Assembly: GCA_934149275.1 (NCBI GenBank)
Contig: CAKPEG010000005.1
Coordinates: 12,558-76,557, forward strand
Source: an uncultured Clostridia bacterium
GTDB lineage: Bacteria; Bacillota; Clostridia; TANB77; CAG-508
Length of the DNA stretch: 64,000 bases
Direction of reading: 5' to 3'
Positions 34,198 through 43,874 of the stretch are shown here, piece by piece (positions within the stretch are counted from its first letter, which is position 1; each line of letters starts with the position of its first letter). Both the position numbers and the translations under genes were made by a program. Under the pieces are notes generated by a model. That model was not told the DNA's origin. It did not search any database and saw nothing but the letters and a program-made list of their open reading frames with translations.

Positions 34198-34995
34198 TTA
34201 TTTATTTGAAATTGCAATATCTGTATTTAGCTTTAATGTGTCTTCTGAATTCTTTTTAACAAATTTAATGCAATAATTTGAATTGCTACTTGCTTTTAGA
34301 TTGAAACTACTTTTGCTTCCTGTTTTGGTGATTTTTACATCTTTTAATAATTCATTATTATTATCTAATATTGCCTTTGTATTATCGTAAGTAATAGTTA
34401 GTTCATTCTCAAATCTTCCAGTATCAATATATAATTCTGCAAAGTCTTGCATTGACTTATCTTTTAAATCTGCTATATATGTTTTTTCATCTTCTACATA
34501 AATTTTTATAATAGCACACAAATTCTTTTCATATGGCTCTGTTGACTTTGCATTAATTTCTATTTCAATGTTTTCGCCTGGAGCAAAATTTTTAGTAGGC
34601 TCTATATTTACAGTTAATTTGTTCTGATTTTTTACGTTTGCTTTTAAAACGCCTTCTCCTGTATCGCTTGTAGTTAATTTAACGCCAGGAGTTGAAGATA
34701 TAGCTGAAAAGTTATACTTTATTTCATCTTTTGTATATCTAATTTCATCATCATAATTGTTTAAGTTAATTTCGAGTGTATATATTTTTTTTCCATTCCA
34801 ATCGCGTAATTCATATGTTTTTTTATCCTCTGTTAAAATATTACTTGTAAAATAAAAGTTTTTTGCTCTTTGAATATGCATTTGGGATAATTGTATCACA
34901 TATTTTGAAAAGGAATATGCTGTAATTAAACACAAAATTATTAATGATATTAAAAATATATGATTTTTTCTTTTCTCTTTTTTCTTTTTTCTCAT
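34198..34995 (-). CDS. TasA-like exported protein (265 aa)
   Basis: A very basic start (MRKKKKEKRKNH) and a hydrophobic segment are followed by YSFSKYVIQ, the SKY-type cleavage region seen in SipW-processed TasA/CalY proteins. The mature part is beta-rich with NFAPGENIEIEINAKST-like wording, typical of Ig-like surface modules. It lies downstream of the 1624-residue gene. Probably a fibre or surface subunit matured by one of the SipW-type peptidases (inference). Confidence 0.65.
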   Translation of the reverse strand: MRKKKKEKRKNHIFLISLIILCLITAYSFSKYVIQLSQMHIQRAKNFYFTSNILTEDKKTYELRDWNGKKIYTLEINLNNYDDEIRYTKDEIKYNFSAISSTPGVKLTTSDTGEGVLKANVKNQNKLTVNIEPTKNFAPGENIEIEINAKSTEPYEKNLCAIIKIYVEDEKTYIADLKDKSMQDFAELYIDTGRFENELTITYDNTKAILDNNNELLKDVKITKTGSKSSFNLKASSNSNYCIKFVKKNSEDTLKLNTDIAISNK

Positions 34996-35032
34996 ATCAG
35001 TTGTTAGTTTATTACTAACATATCCTCCTTTC

Positions 35033-35145
35033 TTTTATTATATAATAGGAAAAATTGAAAGGCTTCCTATTATATAATAATAACAATACGCGGATTTTCG
35101 CTTTGCAAATTTCGCACGCAAACAAAAATTGGGAACTAAAAAATG
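35033..35145 (-). repeat. R3 element, copy c
   Basis: Reverse-oriented copy. The A+T hairpin at 35036-35085 (TATTATATAATAGGAA / TTCCTATTATATAATA) is followed in plus direction by the conserved GCGAAAATCC and TTTGCAAATTTCGCACGC segments (complemented). It separates two genes of the surface-fibre cluster. Confidence 0.6.
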
Positions 35146-35152
35146 TCTACTT

Positions 35153-38100
35153 TTATTCTACCATAAAGTTTATCACTTTTTGAGAGTATTCATCCTCATA
35201 TTCATCATATAGGCTAACAATAATTCTATACATTCCACCTTCTAAAGTATTTTTTATCTTTAATTCATTTTCACCTTTTAATTCTGAACTATTTATTTCA
35301 TTTGCTACTATTGTATTTTCAATATCAGTATATGTGAAAGACGAAGTCCTTTTTTGCAATTCTATCTTTATATGTGCATTATTTAAATTTCCCTTATTTA
35401 CAATAACTTTTAGTGTTTTTGAATTATTATCCTTACTAAACAATTGCAATTTATCTTCGTTTTCTTCTGCATTTTCAATGCTTGCATCTATGCCATAACC
35501 TGACTTGCCTACTATCTCAAAATCATACATTTGACTCATTATTTTCTTCTCTATTGTATCTTCACTTTGAATATATGTTTCAATATCAATTTTGTATTTA
35601 CCTAGTTGAAGTTTTTGATTATCACTTATTACTCCACTCATGTCGAAATCTATGTCAAATATTTCCTCTATATCTCCATTTAGAATTTTAGATAATGTTA
35701 CAGTTACACAATCTGAATTTATATCTTGCTTTTCATTATTTACTTTTACTATTGTCCCGCTTGGAATGCTAACATTTTTCCCATTTACATCTTTCAATTT
35801 TATCTTAACTACCACATTTTTGTTTGAATCTTGGTCATATACTGTACTATCTACTGGACTTGTAATATTCAAATCACCTTCTAGGTTTATTATTCCATTT
35901 TGAGTAAACTGCTTCCTGTTTATTTTTCCGCTATATGTTGCTTTTCTTTTTTCGTGAATATTCATAATATTTGTCGAATCATATTCTGGTTCTTTAATGT
36001 TTTCTTTTATGTCCTGTATTTTTATTAAAACATTATACGTTTTATTTTTTTCTAGATAATTTTCACAATCCTCAAAATCTAAAACGATTCTAAATTGTTC
36101 ATCATATCTATACATCAATGTTACATTATCTCCAACTGCAATTTGGGCGACATTTGTTTGTTCAGAATATTTTTCATTCGCATCCTCTAAATTAGAGAAC
36201 TCATTTAATTTAATTTCTGTTGTTGCTGAAGTTGTATAATAGCTGTATATTTTGTTTTTATCACCTTTCATATCTATCATATATATTTTTGTGTTTTTTG
36301 GTAATTCAACTTCATTTTCACCTGATTTTAAAGTTATACTTCTTTGTATATTTTGATATTTGTTGCCAATATTGTCATCTTTTTTAAACTGATACTTTAT
36401 CTTAAAGTCTCCGCTTATTTCTCCATCCTGCATTATTTGAGCATTATTTGAGCTCCAGCTCTCTTCATTAGCTGACAATTGTTTTCCTTCTTGTAATAAA
36501 ATCTGTTCAATTAAGTTTTTATCTATAATAACGTCTTTCTTTATATAATATATTGTAAATGTTTCTTTAGGTTTATAAAAAATTGTATATTGCTGATCTA
36601 TACTAACTAATGCATTTGCAGTTTCTGTGTCTGAACTTTCTGGATTATTTCCATATACTTTTAGGTATGGATTTTCTTCTCCTCCATTTATTTTATATAC
36701 TTCATTTTCATACATAAGAGGATTTAATGCTAGTTTTGTCTTTCCAGTTATATTTCCTTTAATCGTTAAGCATACTTCACTATCTAAGTATAGTTCGCCT
36801 CCACCTTCAAAGTTACCTGAAATTTCTCCATTAGCTGATATTTTCAAACCACTTCCACTTGGTATATATAAATTTTCAATAGATTTTATTCCTAATAAAT
36901 TTCCATTCTCGTCTTTATTTGTTAATAACACATAACTATTTTCAAAATAAACATTTGTTGCTCTATCTATACCATTCATAGTTTTGTACTTTGACGTAAC
37001 ATTTCCTGTCCAGTAATTTTTAAATGTAACATCAATTTTGTTTGCAACCTCACCTAATATTATTGAGCCATAGTTTTCAACAGAAGTATTTATTCCCTGT
37101 ATTTTTACATTGGCAGTTCCATATACGGTTGTAAAATCTGAGGCATCACCGTCTCCATCTGCATCATATCCTCTTCCACCGCCATATAGTAAATTATTTA
37201 TTTTTAAATTTGAATTGTTTTCGTCACCAATAGTTACGGTTGTGTTTTCTTTTACTCTTCCTAAGTTACCTCCTCCAAATACATTACTCATTGTACCTGA
37301 ATAAATTGTTACTGTTGTACTCTTTCCAACGTCTCCTGAATACCCACCGCCATATACATCATTAATACTTGAGTTTGTTATATCTAGTTCTGTATTTCCT
37401 TGTACATCTGCTGCGTTTCCTCCAGCCAATGCATTTCCAGATATGTTTGAATCTTCAATTATTACTTTAGAATTTCCATTTATTACGCCTACATTTTCAA
37501 CATTTGGTGAATATATTAAATATTTATTTGTATCTATACCGTTTGAATTTTTTAAACTTTCGTCATTGCTCCATTCGAAATTTTTACTGTATGCGTAGTT
37601 TCCATATCTTCCTGATTCATTTTCTACCCTTACATTCAAAATGTTTCCTGAACTATCTTTTTCTACTGTATATTTCGGAGCAACATATGTACTAGCATCT
37701 TGTGGATAATACACTTTGACTGCAGATGGTTTTGTTACACCGTCTCCACCTCCATATACTGATCCATATATTGTTGAATCATTTTTAATTGTAACAATAG
37801 AATTTCCATTAACTTTTGCTAAAGATCCACCTCCGTAAACATTTCCTTTACTTGTATTTGATTTACTTCCAACTACGCTTCCATCAATTGTAATGTTTAC
37901 ATCGTTTTCTACTAATGCTAATGATAAATATGCAAATGAATACGTCCTTGAATATGTTAATCCACTTGGGTTATTACTTACCCATGATATCCCTTTATAT
38001 TCTGAAACACATATATATTCAGTGTTTTTTTGTATAAAAGGAAAGCCTGTTGCTGGTTTGTCCCAACTCCAATCCGTATCATAATCCCCATTATTAGGAT

Positions 38101-40027
38101 TTTTTACACTCGTAAAATCACTATCTTGTGGAATGTATTGTGCATTTTGCCAATTTATTGTTGATTGATCTTTTCCCATTGTAATTGGAATGTTTACTAT
38201 TTGTGTTCCTCCCATACCGCTTCCAAATATATTTCCAAGCACAGTAGAATCGCTTATATCAACATTAACATTTCCTCCTGTTCCATCTTCATTTTTCTTT
38301 ACATCTCCATTATATCCACCACCATATACATCTCCTGAGATAATAGAATTCTCTATATTTACATGTGTATTTCCATATGTTGTTGCAGTGAAATCACAAC
38401 CGCCTCCATAAACATTTGTTATGTTAGTTGCACCTGTTATATTTACATATATTTCACCTGTAAGTTTTCCTGCTTGAGCTCCACCATATATGTTTTGTAT
38501 TTTGGGATTGGTTGTTATATTACTTCCTTTATCTCCTATAACAACTATTTCTCTTTTTCCTAATGATTTTGAATTAAGTCCATAGCTTCCACCATATATT
38601 CCGTACTGAATTGTTCCACCTGTGATTGTAAACCTAAAATTTTGACTTATAATTGCATATGTATTTTCATATGGAGCTGTTGTTCCTAATGTTACTGCTC
38701 CATTTATTTTTGCATTTTGTCCCATATACCAATGTAAATCATAATTATATGTTTCTTTTCTTTGAGTTGATCCCCATGATGTTTGCCATGATGGAAATGT
38801 TCCACCATTAAATACAACTGTTTGAACGCAATTTGTTCTTAGTACACTAAATCCGTTTGCATCTGCTCTTTTAGTAAATTCTAAACATGTATTTTTTCCT
38901 CCAATAAATGCTGTTTCTGAACCAATTGAAACTGGTGATGTTACTGATGGTCTATGTGATTTATTTTCTATTGCTCTATAATATACTCCATCAAACCTTA
39001 TTGAGTTATATACTTGATCATAATATCCATATCCATTTATATAAAGATTATATTTGTTTTTATTATAACTTTTAAAAGTAATGCTTGGCGCATATCCTGA
39101 GCTTCCGCTTGTAGCAGTGTTTGCTATATTTCCACTTGATAAATATGAATTTGCATATCCCCAAGCTGATTGCTGTGCTACATATTCACCAAAAATATAG
39201 TTTTTTGATGCATCATAATTTGTTCCATCATATGTACTATAGCTTGTGAAAAAGTGTTCTTGATTTTTTCCGTTTGAGCTTGATTTTACATAATCTAAAT
39301 CTCCTGTAAGCATAATTACAAATTCATAAGCATTTTTTGATTTAGAATTTGTAAATGAGTTTTTATAATCTTCTTTGTAAAACAAATAATATGCATAATC
39401 TATAGTACATATTGGACTTTCGTAATTCTTTCCATCATTTAATGTTAGTTGGTTATTTTCATATTTATAATTCCATGCACCTGTCTTATTGTAATTTTTA
39501 ACTGTATTCATGTCCAATATCCAATAATCTGTGTAATATGTTGAATCATATTGATTTTGTACATATATTGTCTTTCCCCATAGTGCATTTAGTTCAAGCA
39601 CACCATCATTGTCATTATCCAATTTAAGTAGTGTATCTATTGGAACGACGTCTCCAGGCTGAAATACTGTTTCCATTGGTGTATATGTTGATGATCCTTC
39701 CACTTTCCATCCTGTAAATGTATAGGAATAGTCTTCTTCATCAAAATAAAAAGTTTCGTCATCAACCTTTTTATAATATGAATCTTCTATCATATCTATT
39801 GTTTTTGAAAAATCATCTGGAATTGTGACACAATTGCTTATATTGTTGGCCTTTAGTGTATATTCCTTAGTATTAAATGCACCTGCTTTTTCTCCTGCTG
39901 AAAACTTAATCGTTATTGATGTTGAACTTCTTGGTGCAGCTTTAGTTTCTGGCCATAATTTAAATATAGCAATTATTACTATTGTCACAAGAAATAATAA
40001 TATTACAATACGATGTTTCCTTTTCAT
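35153..40027 (-). CDS. Very large surface protein with YGGG beta-helix-type repeats (1624 aa)
   Basis: An N-terminal signal anchor (about 8-30) is followed by an InlB-B/Listeria-Bacteroides-like module (TITIKFSAGEKA type start, YTFTGWKVEGS). From about residue 440 to 1000 there are at least eight irregular repeats with the signature VYGGG-x-x-G-x-V, separated by beta-strand phrases such as VNVDISDST and VTIYSGTMSN, typical of a right-handed beta-helix adhesin. One repeat contains an Asp-rich DADGDGDASD loop. The C-terminal third is made of Ig-like beta modules. There is no LPXTG motif and no C-terminal transmembrane segment. It is encoded among SipW-type peptidases and TasA-like proteins, so it is probably part of an extracellular fibre or matrix. 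Confidence 0.85.
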   Translation of the reverse strand: MKRKHRIVILLFLVTIVIIAIFKLWPETKAAPRSSTSITIKFSAGEKAGAFNTKEYTLKANNISNCVTIPDDFSKTIDMIEDSYYKKVDDETFYFDEEDYSYTFTGWKVEGSSTYTPMETVFQPGDVVPIDTLLKLDNDNDGVLELNALWGKTIYVQNQYDSTYYTDYWILDMNTVKNYNKTGAWNYKYENNQLTLNDGKNYESPICTIDYAYYLFYKEDYKNSFTNSKSKNAYEFVIMLTGDLDYVKSSSNGKNQEHFFTSYSTYDGTNYDASKNYIFGEYVAQQSAWGYANSYLSSGNIANTATSGSSGYAPSITFKSYNKNKYNLYINGYGYYDQVYNSIRFDGVYYRAIENKSHRPSVTSPVSIGSETAFIGGKNTCLEFTKRADANGFSVLRTNCVQTVVFNGGTFPSWQTSWGSTQRKETYNYDLHWYMGQNAKINGAVTLGTTAPYENTYAIISQNFRFTITGGTIQYGIYGGSYGLNSKSLGKREIVVIGDKGSNITTNPKIQNIYGGAQAGKLTGEIYVNITGATNITNVYGGGCDFTATTYGNTHVNIENSIISGDVYGGGYNGDVKKNEDGTGGNVNVDISDSTVLGNIFGSGMGGTQIVNIPITMGKDQSTINWQNAQYIPQDSDFTSVKNPNNGDYDTDWSWDKPATGFPFIQKNTEYICVSEYKGISWVSNNPSGLTYSRTYSFAYLSLALVENDVNITIDGSVVGSKSNTSKGNVYGGGSLAKVNGNSIVTIKNDSTIYGSVYGGGDGVTKPSAVKVYYPQDASTYVAPKYTVEKDSSGNILNVRVENESGRYGNYAYSKNFEWSNDESLKNSNGIDTNKYLIYSPNVENVGVINGNSKVIIEDSNISGNALAGGNAADVQGNTELDITNSSINDVYGGGYSGDVGKSTTVTIYSGTMSNVFGGGNLGRVKENTTVTIGDENNSNLKINNLLYGGGRGYDADGDGDASDFTTVYGTANVKIQGINTSVENYGSIILGEVANKIDVTFKNYWTGNVTSKYKTMNGIDRATNVYFENSYVLLTNKDENGNLLGIKSIENLYIPSGSGLKISANGEISGNFEGGGELYLDSEVCLTIKGNITGKTKLALNPLMYENEVYKINGGEENPYLKVYGNNPESSDTETANALVSIDQQYTIFYKPKETFTIYYIKKDVIIDKNLIEQILLQEGKQLSANEESWSSNNAQIMQDGEISGDFKIKYQFKKDDNIGNKYQNIQRSITLKSGENEVELPKNTKIYMIDMKGDKNKIYSYYTTSATTEIKLNEFSNLEDANEKYSEQTNVAQIAVGDNVTLMYRYDEQFRIVLDFEDCENYLEKNKTYNVLIKIQDIKENIKEPEYDSTNIMNIHEKRKATYSGKINRKQFTQNGIINLEGDLNITSPVDSTVYDQDSNKNVVVKIKLKDVNGKNVSIPSGTIVKVNNEKQDINSDCVTVTLSKILNGDIEEIFDIDFDMSGVISDNQKLQLGKYKIDIETYIQSEDTIEKKIMSQMYDFEIVGKSGYGIDASIENAEENEDKLQLFSKDNNSKTLKVIVNKGNLNNAHIKIELQKRTSSFTYTDIENTIVANEINSSELKGENELKIKNTLEGGMYRIIVSLYDEYEDEYSQKVINFMVE

Positions 40028-40044
40028 TACTTCTCCTTCTATAT

Positions 40045-40560
40045 TTAGATTGATTTTTGATAACTATTCATTATAATTTTTACATAATCAATCTCATCAC
40101 TGTACAAATAATTTTTTTCACTATTATCCCATGTTATTGTAAGCTGATATTCCTGGTCATATTTATTTTTTGGCATTTCAATTTCTTCCGTGCCACCTTC
40201 GTTTAATAAATTACTTCCGACTGACTCTCCATTTTCTATTTTTTTTAAGTCAAATTTTAATGGTAAATAATTTCCTGTTTCTATAGCTATTGTATATATC
40301 ATCTGAACATCTGACGTTTTTTCTTTTTCTGAATTTGTTATCCTAAAATTTGTTGTTATGCTTTCTCCTGGCCTTAATTCGTCTAAATTAATTTCATCAA
40401 TTAAAATTGTTTTTGGATTTGCAAAAACTGCTGTAGCTTTTGTTGCTAAGGCCGTTTTGTATTTTGAAAGAGTAACACATACTACAATAACAGTAGTAAA
40501 CAAAAGTATTTGTATAATTTTAACTGTATTTCTTTTTCTTTTTTTAATATAATGTTTCAT
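40045..40560 (-). CDS. TasA/CalY-like exported protein (171 aa)
   Basis: A basic start (MKHYIKKRKRN), a hydrophobic segment, then LSKYKTALATKATAVFA, which matches the SipW-type signal region of camelysin/TasA-like proteins. The mature part is a beta-sandwich-like domain with LDELRPGESITTNFRITN. It lies four bases from the SipW gene upstream and directly ahead of the 1624-residue gene. Likely processed by the adjacent peptidase. Confidence 0.75.
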   Translation of the reverse strand: MKHYIKKRKRNTVKIIQILLFTTVIVVCVTLSKYKTALATKATAVFANPKTILIDEINLDELRPGESITTNFRITNSEKEKTSDVQMIYTIAIETGNYLPLKFDLKKIENGESVGSNLLNEGGTEEIEMPKNKYDQEYQLTITWDNSEKNYLYSDEIDYVKIIMNSYQKSI

Positions 40561-40563
40561 ATA

Positions 40564-41160
40564 TTATCTTCTTTCTTCTTCGAATTTTTCTCTCTTTTCT
40601 CTTCTTAAATCCCATTTTTTATTTCTCTTTGTGTCCCCTGCATAAATCAAATAAAGTATTAATATTATGCAAATTAATACGATTTTATTTTTTAGTATTA
40701 ATATCACTTTTCCTAAATGTCTTATTTTTCCAATGCACTTTCCTTCTATATTTTCATATTTTATATTTTCGCTGTCCCTAACATTATTGTTGTCTCCTTT
40801 AGTTATATATTCTTTTCCGTTTTCGTTATCTTCAATTTGAATTATTCTATGTGTTATTTCTGATTGTCCATATTTATATGAAATAATATCATTTTCTTTT
40901 AATTCTTCTTGACTGCATTTTTTTATAATTACAATATCTCCAATATTTAGCTCTGGTTCCATGCTTCCAGAAATAATAACAAAAGTCTTTATTCCGAAAA
41001 AACTAGGCGTTTCATTTTTATTTACAACTGAAAAGAATATAAGCGAAATATTGTAAAATATAATTGGAACAGCAATTATATATACTATTATTTTTATTAT
41101 TTTTCTTCTTCTATTTATTCTTTTGCTTTTTCTTATTATCTCATCATTCGTATATCTCAC
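40564..41160 (-). CDS. sipW: SipW-type signal peptidase I
   Basis: A 198-residue membrane peptidase of the archaeal/ER type with a Ser/His dyad: Ser66 in VIISGSMEPELNIGD and His104 in SEITHRI. The GDNNNVRDSE box follows. Two transmembrane segments, one near each end, place the active site outside. SipW-type enzymes process TasA-like fibre proteins. It sits between two TasA-like genes, its presumed substrates. Confidence 0.93.
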   Translation of the reverse strand: MRYTNDEIIRKSKRINRRRKIIKIIVYIIAVPIIFYNISLIFFSVVNKNETPSFFGIKTFVIISGSMEPELNIGDIVIIKKCSQEELKENDIISYKYGQSEITHRIIQIEDNENGKEYITKGDNNNVRDSENIKYENIEGKCIGKIRHLGKVILILKNKIVLICIILILYLIYAGDTKRNKKWDLRREKREKFEEERR

Positions 41161-41254
41161 GTTTAAACCTCTTATTTTTCTAAATAGCTTTCATGAAAAA
41201 AGTTTCATACAATATATAAAACTTCTTTCATGAGAGTTATTATACTCTCATTTT

Positions 41255-41845
41255 TTATGCGTTTGGATCAACTTGCACTGCTGATAATGTAATTCCACAT
41301 ATTGTATTTGCTGCACCGTTTGAGCTTTGTCCTATAGTTGTATCTGCAGCATCAACTGTTGTAGTATCGTCTGCTACTTCATATTTCCATTCCCAGTTTA
41401 CTGTTACTTCTTTTGAAGCGTTTGGTGTTATTATAACACCTTCATCACCTGTTTCATCAGTAGTTGTTAACACAAATTGTCCATTTTTAAATATAGTACT
41501 TGAGCTATCAGATACTTTTGCAACAACTGTTGCAGGTACTTGACTCTTGTTTGCTACTGTAATTTTGAAAGATCCTTTAGATCCTGGTTGGATGAAGTTA
41601 TTAGCTTTATCTTTAGATGTCATTGTTGATGCTAAATCTATATCAAAATTATCAGATAAATCTGTTTCTCCATTTTTAAAATTAATCTCCCATTTTGCAA
41701 TAACTGCTGTCCCTGTACCTTTTTGAGCTGTAGTATACTTAGAATATGTTTCTGATAATGCAATTAATGCTAACAAAGTTAATATTAAAAGTAATACTAC
41801 TATTGTTGAAAGGTTTCTGTTTTCTTTCGTGTTTCTCTTTGCCAT
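41255..41845 (-). CDS. TasA/CalY-like exported protein (196 aa)
   Basis: Starts MAKRNTKENRNLSTIVV, then a hydrophobic segment and ALSETYSKYTTAQKGTGTAV, the canonical SipW-substrate signal region with SKYT. The mature part is a beta-sandwich with QPGSKGSFKITVANKSQVPA, like the TasA/camelysin fold. The ATG lies one base after the stop of the SipW-type gene upstream. Likely a fibre-forming or surface subunit processed by SipW. No metal-binding motif of a peptidase is visible. Confidence 0.85.
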   Translation of the reverse strand: MAKRNTKENRNLSTIVVLLLILTLLALIALSETYSKYTTAQKGTGTAVIAKWEINFKNGETDLSDNFDIDLASTMTSKDKANNFIQPGSKGSFKITVANKSQVPATVVAKVSDSSSTIFKNGQFVLTTTDETGDEGVIITPNASKEVTVNWEWKYEVADDTTTVDAADTTIGQSSNGAANTICGITLSAVQVDPNA

Positions 41846-42376
41846 TTAATTCACCTCCTTTTCCCTTCTTCTATTTTTTATTGATGTATTTATCTGCATA
41901 CCAACAAAAACTATTATTGGTATTGATAAGCAAGAAACCATTCCCTTAGGAGTATGTAAAAACATTGCTACATTTCCTAATTTTGAAATTCTAAATTTAT
42001 ATATTCCTTCTATTTCATTAACTGAAACAGTTTCTTGATCAATATCTTCATTTGTATCTCCCTTTGTATAAAAAATCTTTTGTCCATCTATTTCATCAAT
42101 TTTTACTGCTCTGTGTATTATTATAAAATCGCCTTTTCTAAAAGCTATTATGTCATTTTCTTTAATTAGGTCTGGATTAATTTCATCCACAACTGCTACA
42201 TCTCCAGAACATATTTCATCTTCCATTGAAGTTGTAAGCACAATAAATGGCTTCCAACCCAAAAAACTTGGTACCTTATCTGGATGCAAATATGCATTTG
42301 TCAATATTACGCAAGATACAAATAATATTGGTAACATTAAGATAATTGCAATTATATCTATAATATTTCTTGACAT
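41846..42376 (-). CDS. SipW-type signal peptidase I (second copy)
   Basis: A 176-residue Ser/His-type signal peptidase: Ser50 in FIVLTTSMEDEICSGD, His88 in FIIIHRAVKI, and the GDTNEDIDQE box. N- and C-terminal transmembrane segments. First gene of the minus-strand surface-fibre cluster, immediately followed by the 196-residue TasA-like gene. It differs clearly from the second SipW at 40564-41160, so each may serve its own neighbouring substrate. Confidence 0.92.
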   Translation of the reverse strand: MSRNIIDIIAIILMLPILFVSCVILTNAYLHPDKVPSFLGWKPFIVLTTSMEDEICSGDVAVVDEINPDLIKENDIIAFRKGDFIIIHRAVKIDEIDGQKIFYTKGDTNEDIDQETVSVNEIEGIYKFRISKLGNVAMFLHTPKGMVSCLSIPIIVFVGMQINTSIKNRRREKEVN

Positions 42377-42544
42377 TTTCCCTCCTATTTCGACAGTATG
42401 TCCTAAAGTAACTTTACCAATAAATCAACATAAAATCAATCCTTTTTAGAACAATTTCTTTGGTAATTTTAGGCATAACATTAATATTTTTACTTGACAT
42501 GAACTTTTATTCAACTTCGGAATAAAATACTAATAGGTGATAAT

Positions 42545-43672
42545 ATGGAAACTTTAAAATTGGGCTCTAATGGTACCATTGTTCAATACTTACAAAGTAC
42601 TTTAAAAACTCTTGGATTTTATAGTGGAACGGTTGACGGAATATTTGGAAATCAAACTAAAAACGCTGTTATTATATTTCAGCGTGAATTTGGAATTTCT
42701 CAGGATGGTATTGTTGGGTCAAACACTTGGAACAAACTTTCTTCGTTTTTTTATATAGTTCCAACTGATATTTCTTATGGATCTAATATATTAGAAATAA
42801 ATTCAAAGGGATTTGCCTCTAAATTTCCTTTTTTGGAACAAGGAAATATTGGCTATTCCATTTTAGGGAAAGAATTAAAATATTTTAAATTTGGTAATGG
42901 TCCTAAGCAAGTTTTTTATAACGGTTCTATTCATGGAAACGAATGGATAAACACAACTCTTTTAATGAAGTTTTTGGAAAATTTGTGTATGGCGTATTTG
43001 AATCGTGAAAATATTTGGGGCTATCCTGCTGTTTCGCTTTTTAATCAATACACATTGTATGTTGTTCCTCTCGCTAATCCTGATGGAGTTGATTTAGTTG
43101 TTGGTAATCTACAAAAATATGATTTAAAAAGTTATAATTCTGCTAAACAGTTATCGCTAAATTACCCTTCTATTCCTTTTCCGAATGGTTGGAAAGCAAA
43201 TATTGAAGGAATTGATTTGAACCTCCAATTTCCTGCTGAATGGGAAATGGCTCGTAATAATAAATTTTCTCAAGGATATACTAAACCTGGTCCTAGAGAT
43301 TATGTCGGCCCCTCACCTCTATATGCTTCTGAGGCAAGGGCATTATATAATTTTACATTGAGTAAAAAATTTTTGCTAATACTTGCATATCATTCTCAAG
43401 GTGAAACAATTTACTGGAAGTTCTTAAACTATCTACCTCCTCGTTCATATGAGATTGGTCGACATTTTAGTCATGTAAGTGGCTATTTACTTGAAACTAC
43501 TCCATATGCTTCTGGTTTTGCAGGATATAAGGATTGGTTTATTCAAAATTATAATTTGCCTGGATATACAATAGAAACTGGTTTGGGAGAAAATCCTCTT
43601 CCAATTTCACAATTTCAAGATATATATAATAAAAATATTGGAATATTGATTTTAGGCATGTTGCTTGTTTAA
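42545..43672 (+). CDS. M14-type peptidoglycan gamma-D-glutamyl-diamino acid endopeptidase with PG-binding domain
   Basis: A 375-residue protein. Residues 5-65 form a PG_binding_1 module (LGSNGTIVQYLQSTLKTLGF). The zinc carboxypeptidase-like domain has His130 and Glu133 in SIHGNEW, His283 in AYHSQGE and the catalytic Glu344 in YTIETGLGENP. This architecture matches the endopeptidase I / YqgT type that cleaves gamma-D-Glu-diaminopimelate bonds, often in spore or wall turnover. No signal peptide is visible, as in the Bacillus spore-associated homologues. It is transcribed away from the SipW cluster. Confidence 0.88.
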   Translation: METLKLGSNGTIVQYLQSTLKTLGFYSGTVDGIFGNQTKNAVIIFQREFGISQDGIVGSNTWNKLSSFFYIVPTDISYGSNILEINSKGFASKFPFLEQGNIGYSILGKELKYFKFGNGPKQVFYNGSIHGNEWINTTLLMKFLENLCMAYLNRENIWGYPAVSLFNQYTLYVVPLANPDGVDLVVGNLQKYDLKSYNSAKQLSLNYPSIPFPNGWKANIEGIDLNLQFPAEWEMARNNKFSQGYTKPGPRDYVGPSPLYASEARALYNFTLSKKFLLILAYHSQGETIYWKFLNYLPPRSYEIGRHFSHVSGYLLETTPYASGFAGYKDWFIQNYNLPGYTIETGLGENPLPISQFQDIYNKNIGILILGMLLV

Positions 43673-43677
43673 TGTAT

Positions 43678-43838
43678 AAGAATAAAAGCGGACTATTTAC
43701 CACATTTGCTATTATTATAACGCTTTTAAGTCCACGTCTTTGTTCGTGCACGAAATTTACAAAAAACAAATTAAATTTCTGTACATTGTTATTTTTATAT
43801 AATAGGAAGTTCTTCGATTTTTCATATTATATAAAATA
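43678..43838 (+). repeat. R3 element, copy b
   Basis: Contains the conserved CGTCTTTGTTCGTGCACGAAA body and the terminal hairpin TATATAATAGGAAGTTC ... ATATTATATAAAA. It lies between the M14 gene and the LRR gene, just before their shared terminator. Confidence 0.6.
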
Positions 43839-43865
43839 AACAGCTAGCAAGTTTGCTAGCTGTTT
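43838..43865. terminator. Bidirectional terminator
   Basis: Perfect 13-bp stem AAACAGCTAGCAA / TTGCTAGCTGTTT with a two-base loop and T-runs on both sides, between the convergent M14 gene and the LRR gene. Confidence 0.85.
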
Positions 43866-43874
43866 GTTTTTATT

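Noticed and set aside
37000..38700. Repeated YGGG-coding DNA in the 1624-residue gene, considered as tandem repeats or CRISPR
   Set aside because: Spacing and sequence are irregular and the signal is at protein level only (beta-helix-like repeats).
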